Shown piece by piece: positions 1-9,600 of a stretch of 64,000 nt of DNA. This DNA is from Endobacterium cereale. GTDB lineage: Bacteria; Pseudomonadota; Alphaproteobacteria; Rhizobiales; Rhizobiaceae. Each line of letters starts with the position of its first letter. The first letter of the stretch is position 1. A program made the position numbers and the translations under genes. The notes under the pieces are model-generated. The model saw nothing but the letters and a program-made list of their open reading frames with translations. It ran no database searches and was not told the origin of the DNA. Location: the NCBI RefSeq assembly GCF_009617585.1, contig NZ_WIXI01000039.1, positions 124,001-188,000 of the forward strand. Reading direction: 5' to 3'.

Positions 1-1
1 T

Positions 2-82
2 GCTCGACGGGCCAGCACCATATGCGGGGTAACGCCAGGATATGACTGCCATCGGCACCGCCGAATATCCCGAATTCATGTG
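2..82 (-). pseudogene. Glycosyltransferase fragment at window edge
   Basis: On the minus strand this stretch reads HEFGIFGGADGSHILAL, closely matching the HEFGIFGGEDGDHIVAL segment of the intact GT4 glycosyltransferase encoded at 4072-6354. Outside this short block the frame does not continue as a recognisable protein, and upstream on the minus strand the similarity is lost. I therefore read it as a remnant of a second, paralogous glycosyltransferase gene whose remainder lies outside the window or is deleted. The match is short, so the call is tentative. Confidence 0.4.
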
Positions 83-488
83 AAGGTAGTGATGTTCAAC
101 TACCACGCTGTCCTTGCCGCGCTGATCTGTGATCGCCCTTTCATGAATGAGCAACTGGAGTTTCTGTGACCTTGCCCCCAAGTTTTATCCTGTTTCTTGT
201 TCGCTCCAGCGGTTTTTTAGGTGCTCCCCGAATTTCGGCCAGCGGGAGCTGGAATTTTCGGGAGTTAAAGCTCATGTCGGCGGGGATGCCGATGAGCTGT
301 TCATAAGCGAAATCAGTAACTTGTTGCCGATCGAGCTGTGTGGCCGGAACTCATATAGTCTCTATGACGATCCCTCCAACATAAACAGAAACTCTTCGCC
401 ATCGTGCTGATAGCTTTCTGCACTCGATGATGAACAGCACCGATTCCAGCACAGTGTCCACTCGGAACAACTGCTGTATCTCAACACC

Positions 489-870
489 CTAGATCTTTTC
501 GTCGAGGGGGCGACGCTCTTCCGGCCTGACACCAATTTATGGACTCGATCTAGCCGCCTCACGGTCGCAGAATATCCGTCGTCAAGCCTGCCGCATGAAA
601 GGGCGGCTTCAAGCGGAAAGCTCATCATGATGTCGGCAGCAGTAAACTCATCTCCGGCAAACCAGTTTCTCGACAAAAGCTCTGTCTCGATAAAATTCAG
701 GTGCACATCCAGCATCGGACGCACCTACTTTGCGACGAACTTCCCGAGCATCTGGACGCTCTGTCAATATTCCATGCCGAAACGCAACTTTCGACGCCCC
801 GAGCACCGGCAAACAAGACGGGCATCACCGATGCCTCGCCGTAATGCAGGAATGGCCGATACCAGCGTTA
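489..870 (-). pseudogene. Glutathione S-transferase remnant
   Basis: Reading the minus strand from about 870, one frame gives HYGEASVMPVLFAG, matching the conserved 'HYAEGS.MP' region of rhizobial glutathione S-transferases. Another frame then gives the C-terminal helical domain motif NWFAGDEFTAADIMMSFPLE, in which F-T-A-A-D is the N-capping box of the GST C-domain. The end of the protein (RPEERRPLDEKI, then a stop at 489-491) needs a further frame change. At least two frameshifts separate these blocks and the thioredoxin-like N-domain is not recognisable. It cannot make a working enzyme. Confidence 0.6.
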
Positions 871-1180
871 TACCTCACCGGATCCATTTTGTCCCAGTCG
901 CGTACAGCCTCCCATGAGCCGTCCTGGCAACATGGTGGGCTATGGCCGCGACTGTATCATAAGGGCCATCTAGATTTTGCTTGCCCCCTGCATCGTCATA
1001 GTCGTAACGACGCTATCGGTCAGCTTGCTGGGCGACTGGCTTTGCGATCGGCTGGATCCGACCCTTTCATAGAACAGGTGCCATCAGCGATTGGAACCAA
1101 TCCTTCGATCAAAGCTGGTCTGGCGAGACGCAAACACATCCCGCCAGATCTTAACCAAGCCATCGGCAAGGTCGGGATCG

Positions 1181-1626
1181 TCAGGCGTAGAAGTCCGGGG
1201 CTTTCTTGAAGGTCGCCCAGGCATCAGGATCGTGACCGGTCACGACCGTCGCATCGTTCTTTTCGGCATAGGTGCGGAGTTTCTGCACCGATCGGACGGT
1301 ATCCACCGTCGAGGCGAGGAATCCGGGCAATGCCTTTTCTTCCCAATGATCGACCGTATAGGCGGCATCGATGGTTAGGAGCAGCGGCTTGCTGTTTGGA
1401 AGACGCACAAGGAAAGACTGGTGGCCGGGGGCATGTCCGGGCGTGAAGATCGTTGTCAGCGTACCGTCGCCATAAACGTCGTAATAGTCGTCCTGGGTGC
1501 CATTCAGGAACTGCCATTTGAGACCGGGCTTGTCGAAATCCTTGCGGATATAACCGCCGCCGGCAAACCAGTCGGGCGTGAAGGCATATTCATATTCTGA
1601 ACGCTGCACGATGTGGGTCGCATTCG
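1181..1626 (-). pseudogene. Metallo-beta-lactamase-fold hydrolase (lactonase-like), N-terminus lost
   Basis: The C-terminal two thirds of an MBL-fold hydrolase of the AttM/AHL-lactonase-like group can be read: a segment around FTPGHAPGHQSFLV, an acidic metal ligand in LLLTIDAAYT, and the final VVTGHDPDAW histidine. The N-terminal part that should carry the HxHxDH zinc motif is absent; upstream of about 1626 the frame contains unrelated sequence. Loss of the main zinc site makes it non-functional as a lactonase. The remaining part is uninterrupted, so the truncation is probably a single deletion or rearrangement. Confidence 0.65.
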
Positions 1627-1908
1627 GACGGCATCTCGCGCCGAGCCGCTGTTCGCCCAACCTACTTTCGCCTTGAAGGGAGCTGAACTTCCGGCCCGCT
1701 ATTTGTTCGCGTCGATGCCAGAATCCTTTCCCCTTTTTTGGTTTTTCGAGCTTAGTTCTCAACGGTCCTTATTTATGGCTCCGGACGTCTTTGCCCGACC
1801 TCCCCCTTGTAATCCAGTATTTCAGCACGACTTAGATGGCAGTGACGGCTCGTCTTCAGGGCGCTGTCATCAAGGGTGCAAAACCTTGCCCCAACAAAGG
1901 AGGACGTG
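1627..1908. other. Intergenic stretch, nothing recognised
   Basis: No convincing gene or RNA is visible between the truncated hydrolase and the small gene at 1909. The last 15 bases carry an excellent Shine-Dalgarno sequence (AAGGAGG) for that gene. Confidence 0.4.
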
Positions 1909-2193
1909 ATGTCTTCCAATCTAGCAGCATCGCATGTCGAACCCGCCGGCTTCAAGTTGGTCAGGGAAGTGTTAATGTCAGCCGGCCTCCGGGGATCCGC
2001 GTCGGACGCGAGTTCCGACATGAAACGTGACGCCTCGCTCTTCCTCTCACCTGAGTTCCGCGGCGGTGTGAGGACCAAATCGGCTCTCCTGAATTCTCTC
2101 GCCAACCGCAAACAGTCGTCGACACGAGCAAGCCTTGATCCCCAACCCGAGGGTAGCGCTGTTGATCGGTGGCAAGATGAGGGTGGGCGCTGA
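1909..2193 (+). CDS. Small hypothetical protein (94 aa)
   Basis: A 94-residue protein starting MSSNLAASHVEPAG, chosen because ATG at 1909 follows a strong AAGGAGGACG ribosome site. Its centre (RDASLFLSPEFRGGVRTKSALLNSL) resembles short rhizobial proteins of unknown function with an 'aa.FL...F..GV.te..Ll..L' pattern. No signal peptide, membrane segment or catalytic motif is visible. Its TGA stop overlaps the ATG of the next gene (TGATG), suggesting translational coupling. The initiation region is nearly identical to that of another small gene at 10277. No function is assigned. Confidence 0.55.
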   Translation: MSSNLAASHVEPAGFKLVREVLMSAGLRGSASDASSDMKRDASLFLSPEFRGGVRTKSALLNSLANRKQSSTRASLDPQPEGSAVDRWQDEGGR

Positions 2194-2458
2194 TGGGCAT
2201 CTCCTTCCCAAACGAAGCTCGTAGTTTTGACGACAGAAATCGCTGTGTCCGTTCACCGGATACGACGGGATGTTCGAGATCAAATTCTATCTGGCGACTG
2301 AAGTCTTGGCCTGCGAGAAGTCGCACCGAGATGCCACCGAGGCAGATTATTTGACGGCGTTCGATGAGTTGCGCCCAAGAATTCTGAAAGCTGCGACCTC
2401 TGCTTATTCCAAAGTGCGATCCAGCGCCATCACGCTGGATCTCGCGCATTTTCGTTGA
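2193..2458 (+). pseudogene. DUF1488 family protein, single-base frameshift
   Basis: From the ATG at 2193 the frame reads MGISFPNEARSFDDRNRCVR, the normal start of a DUF1488 protein. At about 2253 the frame is lost. Adding one T there restores R-F-T-G-Y-D-G-M-F-E-I and joins the second block, FYLATEVLACEKSH through RPRILKAATSAY, to the stop at 2456-2458. The restored protein would be about 88 residues, the usual family length. The lesion is one missing base, either real decay or a sequencing error. DUF1488 proteins are short and uncharacterised, common in alphaproteobacteria. The ATG overlaps the upstream stop. Confidence 0.7.
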
Positions 2459-2487
2459 GCATACCGTGATCCTGAAAGAGTACGATC

Positions 2488-2661
2488 GTGCATCATCAAG
2501 CCAAATCAGCTCCAACGCTTCAACCAGGAACAGCGAAAACTGTGCTTGTGAGCGAATTTGCGAAAAGGTTTCGCCTCGGTCAGGTGGAGGAGAACCGGTT
2601 GCGGAAGCTCCTCGGCCCCATCGCCAAGGAAATAGACCTCCTGAGAAATGCCGGCAGATAA
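2488..2661 (+). CDS. Small conserved hypothetical protein (57 aa)
   Basis: A 57-residue protein read from GTG at 2488, preceded by GAAAGAG at about 9 bases. Its second half, SEFAKRFRLGQVEENRLR followed by KLLGPIAKEIDLLRNAGR, is a pattern I associate with short rhizobial proteins of unknown function. It is basic, predicted helical, with no signal peptide or membrane segment. It lies 29 bases after the broken DUF1488 gene on the same strand and may belong to the same small transcription unit. The start codon is uncertain because the ribosome site is modest. Confidence 0.5.
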   Translation: MHHQAKSAPTLQPGTAKTVLVSEFAKRFRLGQVEENRLRKLLGPIAKEIDLLRNAGR

Positions 2662-2716
2662 AGGGATCGGCCCCCCACAGAGCGTTCAACATTCTCCCGA
2701 CAGGAACGGTGCCGTC

Positions 2717-2914
2717 ATGAAGACAACGGTGAAAAGCATCACGATCATTCGACCGTTCCAGCTTCCCGGGATGGCGCAACCTCATCCACCAGGCGTCTTC
2801 GAGCTTCAGATTGATGAGGAGCCCATCGACGTCACATGGGAGGCTTATCATACGACAATGACCTTACTCCTTAGCTCCAACGGGCGCACCGAGGCGTGGC
2901 CTGTGTCGAGGTAG
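2717..2914 (+). CDS. Small conserved hypothetical protein (65 aa)
   Basis: A 65-residue protein with the pattern 'T.ti.RPF.LpGm..p.PpGvfe...deE.idv..', resembling short rhizobial proteins of unknown function. ATG at 2717 was chosen because the similarity begins there (MKTTVKSITIIRPFQLPG). No enzyme motif, signal peptide or membrane helix is visible. Related proteins in my memory are often slightly longer, so the C-terminus may be shortened. It is the last member of the run of small genes before the sugar operon. Confidence 0.5.
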   Translation: MKTTVKSITIIRPFQLPGMAQPHPPGVFELQIDEEPIDVTWEAYHTTMTLLLSSNGRTEAWPVSR

Positions 2915-3124
2915 GAAGTCGAAAAAACGCTGCCGCCGTCTATCGCTCCTTAAGCAACCTCAAGACTCGTCACACCCGACGAACTGGTAACGATCGAAAA
3001 TTTTATCGTGCAAGCCAAGTTGCCCTTGCTGTTTCCAAGATCCGGACCGACAGCGCCGCAGCGGCAATAACACACTCCGATCTCAGGTCACTCCGATCTT
3101 AGCGGTGGGATCAAGGAGATCACC

Positions 3125-4075
3125 ATGACAATCGACCGCGCCAGTGTGAGAACAATTCTCAAGCCATGGGGTCGTCTTGATCTCGGGCCATGGGCATCGA
3201 AACACCATCAGGATAGCCCGGTCGGCGAAATCTCGTTTGACTGTGGCGAAGAGGGAGGGCCGGACCGTCTACTCCTCCTGAAGCTCCTCTTTACAGGGGA
3301 AACACTGTCGATACAGGTTCATCCCGATGATGCTACCGCCAAGTCGATGGGGATGAAAAGCGGCAAGAGCGAAGCCTGGTATCTGTTGGCAGCAGAAGAC
3401 GGGGCGCAGGTCGCCGTAGGTCTCAAACGGCCACTGACACAGCTCGAATTCAGGAAGGCCGCGCTCGACGGATCAATTGACGGCCTTCTCGACTGGCAGG
3501 AGGCGGCGGCCGGTGACGTGTTCTATGTTCCGGCTGGCACCGTGCATGCCATCGGTGCAGGTCTGGTCATTGCTGAAATCCAGCAGCGCAACGAGACGAC
3601 GTTCCGCATCTGGGATCATGGACGTTCGCGAGAACTGCATATCGACCAAGCCATAGCCGTGGCACGGTTGGAACCGGCGAGCAGCAGGAAGCTACCACGG
3701 CACATCACCGTCGAGCGCGCCGAGCTCATGTCTTGTCCGTTCTTCACCCTCGAACGGTTAGACCTCCCTGCCGACACCGTTTGGGAGTTGACCGCGAGCC
3801 GCGAAAGCTGGGCTCTGGTCGTCGCGGGAGGCGGAGCAATAGGATCCCTGACAGCGAGGATCGGCGATGCGTTTTTCGCAGAAGCTGATCGGGCCGACAT
3901 CCATGTCGGGGCTGAAGGAATTGTCTTGCTTATTGCCGCCGCGGCGAGCGCGCCCGTGATCGGGCTCCTGAGGCAGCTCCCGGCCGAAGATCGATTGCGA
4001 CCCGGATACGAGCTGGAAAGTGGTCGCCAGGTCCGAAGCGTTATTCCATTCCGCTCGTCAGGAGTTCCGCTATGA
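3125..4075 (+). CDS. manA: ManA-type (class I) mannose-6-phosphate isomerase
   Basis: A 316-residue cupin-type sugar-phosphate isomerase, expected to interconvert mannose 6-phosphate and fructose 6-phosphate in the cytoplasm. The zinc-site elements are visible: Q-V-H-P-D-D near residue 62, the glutamate in KSEAWYLL near residue 80, and the histidine in PAGTVHAIGAG near residue 140. A later N-E-T-T-F-R-I-W-D block is also typical. ATG at 3125 follows AAGGAG at a good distance. The stop overlaps the next start (ATGA), so it is co-translated with the glycosyltransferase, implying supply of mannose units for glycan synthesis. Confidence 0.88.
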   Translation: MTIDRASVRTILKPWGRLDLGPWASKHHQDSPVGEISFDCGEEGGPDRLLLLKLLFTGETLSIQVHPDDATAKSMGMKSGKSEAWYLLAAEDGAQVAVGLKRPLTQLEFRKAALDGSIDGLLDWQEAAAGDVFYVPAGTVHAIGAGLVIAEIQQRNETTFRIWDHGRSRELHIDQAIAVARLEPASSRKLPRHITVERAELMSCPFFTLERLDLPADTVWELTASRESWALVVAGGGAIGSLTARIGDAFFAEADRADIHVGAEGIVLLIAAAASAPVIGLLRQLPAEDRLRPGYELESGRQVRSVIPFRSSGVPL

Positions 4076-6354
4076 ATCAACTCAAAGATATTGCGTTCAT
4101 CGGCAACTCCCTGCCGCGCCGCTGCGGTATCGCGACTTTCACGACGGATCTGCAGCAGGCGGTTTCGAAATCTCCCGCCCGTGTCGCCACGGCGATCGTG
4201 GCTATGACGGACCATGGTCATGTCTACGACTACCCGCCGGAGGTCCGTCTCGCGATAGCCGATAACAACCTTGACGATTATATTCATGCCGCGGACGTCC
4301 TGAACGCCGGCAATTTCGACGTCGCCTGCCTGCAGCACGAATTCGGAATTTTTGGCGGCGAGGACGGAGATCATATCGTTGCGCTGCTGTCGCGGTTGAA
4401 GATGCCGATCGTCACCACGCTGCACACGGTTCTCGCGGAGCCAAGTATCGGCCAACGCCGCGTCCTAAACGAAATCATCGACCTGTCTGCCAAAGTGGTA
4501 GTCATGGCGGAAAAGGGCAGGACTTTGTTGTCGCAGGTCTATCACGTGCCGGCAGGCAAGATAGAAGTCGTCCCCCATGGAATTCCCGACATGCCGTTTT
4601 TGGAACCGGCATTCTCGAAAGCTGACCTTGGCTTCGACGGGCGCTCGGTGATCCTGACGTTCGGCCTTCTCTCACCAAACAAAGGCATCGAAGTCATGAT
4701 CGACGCGATGCCCTTGATCTTGGAAAGCCGCCCGGATGCAGTCTACGTGATCCTGGGAGCAACCCATCCCAATCTCGTGCGCGACCACGGCGAGGCCTAT
4801 CGCGAAAGCCTGGTAAAGAGGGTGAACGAACTGGGCATCGAGAACAGCGTGGTGTTTCTTGATCGCTTCGTCGACAAGGCAACGCTTCTGGAGTTCATCT
4901 CCATGTGCGATGTCTATGCCACGCCTTATCTCAATGCGGCCCAGATGACATCGGGCACTCTGGCTTACAGCTTCGGTCTAGGGAAAGCCGTCGTCTCTAC
5001 ACCTTACTGGCATGCGCAAGAATTGCTGGCCGAGGGACGCGGCGTACTTGTCCCATTCGGCGACGCGACGGCTATCGGGCGGGAAATTTCGTCGCTTCTC
5101 ACCGACGACACAAGACGCGACGAAATGCGACGGCGCGCCTACGAAACCAGTCGACCGACGACGTGGCAAAAGACCGCCGAGCACTATCTCGCATTGTTCT
5201 CACAGGTGTCGCTTCAAAATTCCGCACGTCAGGCCGTACCACCAACCAGTGTCGTGATGCGAAAGACCCCTACCCCCGTCGAGCCGCAGCTCGGTTACTT
5301 CATGTCGATGTGCGATGATACGGGACTGTTCCAGCATGCGGTCTATTCTGTACCTGATCGTTTGCATGGTTATTGCGTCGATGATAATGCCCGCGCGCTT
5401 CTTTTGTCGGTTGCTCTCAACGAACCCGGCGAAAGGCTACTGCCGGAAAAACTCGCCTCGCGCTTCGCGTCCTTCGTGCAGCACGCCTGGAACCCTGACG
5501 AGAAACATTTTAGAAACTTCATGGGCTTCGACCGACGCTGGCGGGAAGATAAAGGATCGGAGGACAGCCACGGCCGAACGCTCTGGGCTCTTGGCGAATG
5601 CGCCCGCGGCGACGCAAGCCCATCCCGGCGCGCGTGGGCCGCGGGCCTGTTCGCGCAGGCATTGCCGATCGTTGAAGGTTTCGGCTCGCCGCGCGCCTGG
5701 GCCTTTGCGCTTTTGGGCCTGGACGGCTATTGCGCAGTCTCGCCTCACGACACGCTCGCTCATCGGATCCGCTCGACACTGGCCGACAGGCTGATGGATA
5801 TCTTCCTTCGTGTCGAAGGAACGGGCTGGAGCTGGTTCGAGGAAGGACTGTCCTACGACAATGCCCGGCTGTCTCAGGCCCTAATCGCGACAGGATTGAG
5901 TACTGAACGACCAGACTACGTGAAAGCAGGACTCAAATCCTTGCGATGGCTGATGACGATACAGACGAGCCCTGAAGGACTATTCAGGCCTGTCGGCACG
6001 AATGGATTTACCGATCGGACGAGAGAGGTGAAGCTCTTCGATCAACAGCCTCTGGAGGCGGCAGCGACGATCGCTGCATGTCATGCCGCATGGCGGGTCA
6101 GCCACGACATCATTTGGAAAGAAGAAGCTGCAAAGGCCTTCGCCTGGTTCTTCGGCAGCAACGATCTCTCATTGCCGGTCGTGGATCTCGAAACAGGCAG
6201 TTGTCGCGACGGTCTGCATCCGAAGCGTCTCAATGAAAACAGAGGCGGCGAATCCGTGGTCTGCTATCTCCTCGGCCTTGTGGAGTTTCGTAAGCTTTCG
6301 CGCGCCAGCGGTCATCCTTCGACACTCGCTCCGCTTCGCGCGCTCACCGCGTAA
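4072..6354 (+). CDS. GT4 glycosyltransferase with C-terminal alpha-helical domain
   Basis: A 760-residue protein. Residues about 1-375 are a GT-B glycosyltransferase of family 4: an N-terminal glycine-rich loop region (GNSLPRRCGIATF), FGLLSPNKGIEVMI at the start of the donor domain, and E-x7-E-like chemistry around the C-terminal lobe. Residues about 400-760 form a separate helical domain (CVDDNARALLLS, SYDNARLSQALIATGL) resembling alpha/alpha-toroid proteins of sugar metabolism. It overlaps manA by 4 bases and is followed 33 bases later by a GH130 gene. I infer it makes a mannose-containing glycan from a nucleotide sugar, but acceptor and linkage cannot be told. Confidence 0.85.
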   Translation: MNQLKDIAFIGNSLPRRCGIATFTTDLQQAVSKSPARVATAIVAMTDHGHVYDYPPEVRLAIADNNLDDYIHAADVLNAGNFDVACLQHEFGIFGGEDGDHIVALLSRLKMPIVTTLHTVLAEPSIGQRRVLNEIIDLSAKVVVMAEKGRTLLSQVYHVPAGKIEVVPHGIPDMPFLEPAFSKADLGFDGRSVILTFGLLSPNKGIEVMIDAMPLILESRPDAVYVILGATHPNLVRDHGEAYRESLVKRVNELGIENSVVFLDRFVDKATLLEFISMCDVYATPYLNAAQMTSGTLAYSFGLGKAVVSTPYWHAQELLAEGRGVLVPFGDATAIGREISSLLTDDTRRDEMRRRAYETSRPTTWQKTAEHYLALFSQVSLQNSARQAVPPTSVVMRKTPTPVEPQLGYFMSMCDDTGLFQHAVYSVPDRLHGYCVDDNARALLLSVALNEPGERLLPEKLASRFASFVQHAWNPDEKHFRNFMGFDRRWREDKGSEDSHGRTLWALGECARGDASPSRRAWAAGLFAQALPIVEGFGSPRAWAFALLGLDGYCAVSPHDTLAHRIRSTLADRLMDIFLRVEGTGWSWFEEGLSYDNARLSQALIATGLSTERPDYVKAGLKSLRWLMTIQTSPEGLFRPVGTNGFTDRTREVKLFDQQPLEAAATIAACHAAWRVSHDIIWKEEAAKAFAWFFGSNDLSLPVVDLETGSCRDGLHPKRLNENRGGESVVCYLLGLVEFRKLSRASGHPSTLAPLRALTA

Positions 6355-6387
6355 AGCATCGCAGCCTCAACTCAGATCGAGATCATC

Positions 6388-7686
6388 TTGTCACAGACAG
6401 CATTTCTCAACCGCCAAGCACTTTTCCTACGGCCCGATCCCACACGCGTCGTGGTGCGGCCCTTCAAACCTGCCACGGAACCACGAGATCTCAAACCAAC
6501 AGACAAGACGCGAGCCAATCACATCGTTGATCGTGTGCTCGGGCTCCACAGCGAGTTCGCAGAGCAGCAACTTGACGAGGTTCTCGAAAATTTCGAGGGC
6601 CGACACCGCAATCTGCTGGCGACGTTCGAAAAGCGCGCTATCGAAATGGAGGAGGCGTTCGCACCCCACATTGCGTTTACTAGAGTGCAACGCCAACTCG
6701 TGGGTGCATACTTCATGCATGAATATTCATTCGAGGCATCCGCCCTGTTCAACCCGAGCATTGTCCCCCATGCGGATCAGTCAGGGGTGCCTAGCGGCAG
6801 CAAGCGCTTTATCTTAAGCCTGCGTGCGGTCGGCGAAGGACATGTTTCGTCTCTCACCTTTCGATCAGGAATTGTCGACCAGAATGGCATTGTGGATATC
6901 GAACCCACGGCCCGACTTGCGTCCATTCCGACCTTCGACAACCCCTCATTTACAACTCCCAACGAGCCTTTGGAACTGAAATTTTCCTCCGAGCAGCCAA
7001 TCAGTGAGCGGGTGATATTTCCGATCACCGCCGCGCAGTCGAATGGCATCGAGGATGCTCGCTTCGTCGAGTTCGAAGAAGCTGGTCAGAAAACCTACTA
7101 CGCCACCTATACGGCCTATAATGGCAGAGACATTCGCTCCGAACTGCTCGAGACCACAGACTTTTTGTCGTTCCGGATGACGCCGCTGACGGGGACAGCT
7201 GCCAAGAATAAAGGAATGGCGTTATTTCCGCGAAAGATCGACGGCCAGTTTGCAATGATCGGTCGTCAGGACAATGAAAACCTTTATCTCATCCGCTCCA
7301 GCGACCTCCACGTCTGGAATGGCGGCGAGATCATTCTTGGCCCGAAATTTCCATGGGAATTCGTGCAAATGGGCAATTGCGGATCGCCGATTGAACTCGA
7401 CGAGGGTTGGTTGCTTCTGACCCACGGTGTGGGACCCGTGCGAAAATACGCAATCGGCGCAGCCCTTCTCGACAAGCGCGATCCGTCCAAAGTTCTCGCC
7501 CGCTCGAAAGAGCCACTCGTTCACCCGGAGCCATCGGAAAGGGAGGGATATGTTCCAAACGTCGTCTACACATGCGGCGCGATGCGCCACAACGATCAGA
7601 TCGTGCTACCTTACGCAATCTGTGACACGTTCTCGAACTTCTCGACGATCAAGATCGCCGACCTGCTGGACACGCTGACCGGCTGA
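6388..7686 (+). CDS. Glycoside hydrolase/phosphorylase family 130 protein
   Basis: A 432-residue five-bladed propeller protein of GH130, a family of beta-mannoside phosphorylases and hydrolases. Recognisable blocks are ALFNPSIVPH, GIEDARFVEF (with the family's conserved E-D-x-R), YTAYNGRD, and the late MGNCGSPIELDEGWLLLTHG. The start is TTG at 6388 with only a weak ribosome site; no better ATG lies upstream of the conserved part. Third gene of the manA-glycosyltransferase operon, so it probably breaks or recycles the same mannose-containing glycan. Whether it is a phosphorylase or a hydrolase needs biochemical proof. Confidence 0.85.
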   Translation: MSQTAFLNRQALFLRPDPTRVVVRPFKPATEPRDLKPTDKTRANHIVDRVLGLHSEFAEQQLDEVLENFEGRHRNLLATFEKRAIEMEEAFAPHIAFTRVQRQLVGAYFMHEYSFEASALFNPSIVPHADQSGVPSGSKRFILSLRAVGEGHVSSLTFRSGIVDQNGIVDIEPTARLASIPTFDNPSFTTPNEPLELKFSSEQPISERVIFPITAAQSNGIEDARFVEFEEAGQKTYYATYTAYNGRDIRSELLETTDFLSFRMTPLTGTAAKNKGMALFPRKIDGQFAMIGRQDNENLYLIRSSDLHVWNGGEIILGPKFPWEFVQMGNCGSPIELDEGWLLLTHGVGPVRKYAIGAALLDKRDPSKVLARSKEPLVHPEPSEREGYVPNVVYTCGAMRHNDQIVLPYAICDTFSNFSTIKIADLLDTLTG

Positions 7687-8000
7687 CTCTCTGGATTGGG
7701 TTATCATCGTTTGGTGCCGACACAGGGGAGTCCAGGCAACATCAAACAGCCGCAATGCCGGGGTAAATTGTCCCTCGACTGCGATGCCGCCCTGAGGGGC
7801 GATACCATTGGCGAGTTCGCTTGCGTTAGTCCCCGTCAATCATTTCCGAAATCACGACCTTTATGGAGCAAGCCTCATGACGGCTTGAATTGTTCTTCTG
7901 AAATCACCACGCCGAAAATCCACTCCATCTGCCAGCGGCCGTGCTCGGGCCACCGCGAATGCGACAGTAATATCGAGCCCGCAGAACCTAATGAGACGAT
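7687..8000. other. Intergenic region with weak hairpin
   Basis: No gene is visible. A CAAGCC...GGCTTG hairpin at 7869-7887 followed by AATTGTTCTT could end the upstream operon, but the stem is only 6 bp. Confidence 0.35.
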
Positions 8001-9178
8001 ATGAACAACATATGGTTTCAGCCCGAGAAGCCGCCCAAGCTGGTGACCGGGTCGAAGCGGAAAACCTTTATCAGCACGCTGAACACTTTTATCGCACGGC
8101 AGCCCTGCAGAAAACCGGCACCCAACGATGATCGTGGAAAAAAGTCATCCACGGACCAAGGCTCGGACGAAAAAGCCTGGCTCAAAATCCTTGCCAAATA
8201 TCGCACGCCGCATGCGGGCCGCAGCGTGTTCGAGTTGACCGTCACAGCGATCCCTTTCGCCACTTTCTGGACGCTGACCTGGTTAGCGGTTCATTACGGC
8301 TTCTGGTGGGGCCTGATCCTGATCGTCCCGGCAGCCGGGTTCCTGCTGCAGCTGTTCATGATCCAGCACGATTGCGGCCACGGCTCCTTCTTTGCCCGGC
8401 GGCGCTTCGATGACTGGACAGGACGCGTTCTCGGTGTTCTCACGCTAACTCCATATGACTATTGGCGCAGGGCGCATGCCACGCATCACGCGTCGGCCGG
8501 CAATCTCGATGAGCGCGGCGTCGGCGACATCACCACCCTCACCGTCACGGAATATTATGGACGATCGCGCTGGGGACGGATCGGATATCGCCTTTATCGG
8601 CATCCGCTGGTGATGTTTGGCGTCGGCCCGGCCTGGCTTTTCCTCTTCCAGCAACGCCTTCCGATGGGGATGATGCGCGATGGCGTGCTTCCCTGGATGT
8701 CGACGATGGCCACCAACGTTGCGGTGGCGGTGATCGCCGCGCTCCTGATCTGGGTTATCGGCCCTGTCTCTTTTGTAGTCGTCCACCTACCGATTGTTCT
8801 TCTCGCGGGTTCGATCGGCGTCTGGTTATTCTACGTGCAGCATCAGTTCGAGGAGACGCACTGGTCGAAAGAGCCGGAATGGCAGTTTCCAAAAGCCGCC
8901 CTTCAAGGTGCCTCTCATTATGATCTGCCGCGTCCTCTGCGCTGGTTGACCGGAAACATCGGCATCCACCACGTGCACCACCTCTCCAGCAAATTCCCTA
9001 CTATCGACTGCCGGAGGTCCTTCGAAACCATCCGGAACTCGGCGAAATCGGCAGGATCACGCTGTGGCAGAGCCTGCAATGCGTAAAGCTGGTCCTGTGG
9101 GACGAAGGAAGCCGGCGGCTGGTCTCGTTTCGTGAAGCGGCCACTATCGCGCCACTTACCCGGGGAGCTCACGTTTGA
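8001..9178 (+). pseudogene. Fatty acid desaturase, frameshifted near the third histidine box
   Basis: A membrane di-iron desaturase with the expected histidine boxes H-D-C-G-H (near residue 124), H-A-T-H-H (near 157) and H-H-V-H-H (near 325), with hydrophobic segments between them. Just after the last box, at about 8990, the frame fails: the run reads AGCAAATTCCC. One added A restores KIPYYRLPEVLRNHPELGEI and a further stretch ending at the TGA at 9176-9178. The C-terminal 60 residues are therefore out of frame. All histidine boxes precede the lesion, so residual activity cannot be excluded. The first 60 residues are longer than is usual for the family. Confidence 0.8.
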
Positions 9179-9478
9179 TCCTTATAATATCTTCATTATC
9201 GGGCTGTCCGACGAAGGCGCGATGGAAGACGTCATGCTGGCGATCTATCCCGAATTGTTTGGTGCCGGCGCGATCATCGGCGGGCTTCCTTATGGAACCG
9301 CCACAGGCATAAGGCTCTCGAAGGCATGCCGGACCAAAACGCCCCGAGCGTCAGCTAGATGGAGTCGCCCCTCATGACCGCAGCGTCCAGCTGGGGGCCA
9401 CCCAAGCATCTCCGTCTGGGATGGAACACACGACCAGACGGTAAAGCCAGTCAATTCCGAGCAGATTTTCCTTCAATG
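9173..9478 (+). pseudogene. PHB depolymerase-family esterase fragment
   Basis: Starting where the desaturase frame ends, the sequence reads FDPYNIFIIGLSDEGAMEDV and then AIYPELFGAGAIIGGLPYG, matching the nucleophile-elbow region of the LpqC/PHB-depolymerase esterase family (normally GLSAGGAM). After a frame change, SVWDGTHDQTVKPVNSEQI near 9417-9475 matches the later 'ISVWHG..D.TVKP.N' block. The beginning and end of the gene are missing, and the G-x-S-x-G motif is altered (G-L-S-D-E). It is a broken remnant abutting the desaturase. Confidence 0.65.
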
Positions 9479-9600
9479 GACAGCGAAAGCTCCTCTGGCA
9501 ATTCAGGGTCGTTTATGCTGGGGCCGGAATTTTGTCCACCGCACGCGAGGCCGGTTGCGCGACAGAGAGTTGATACGACCGAGACAGCAGAAGCTTAGAA

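Noticed and set aside
1961-2851. Minus-strand open frame of 296 codons across the small-gene area
   Set aside because: No recognisable family. The plus strand contains four small reading frames with conserved patterns and plausible ribosome sites in the same interval.
2896-3102. Short open frame before manA
   Set aside because: No ribosome site and no family pattern; it lies in the presumed promoter region of the sugar operon.
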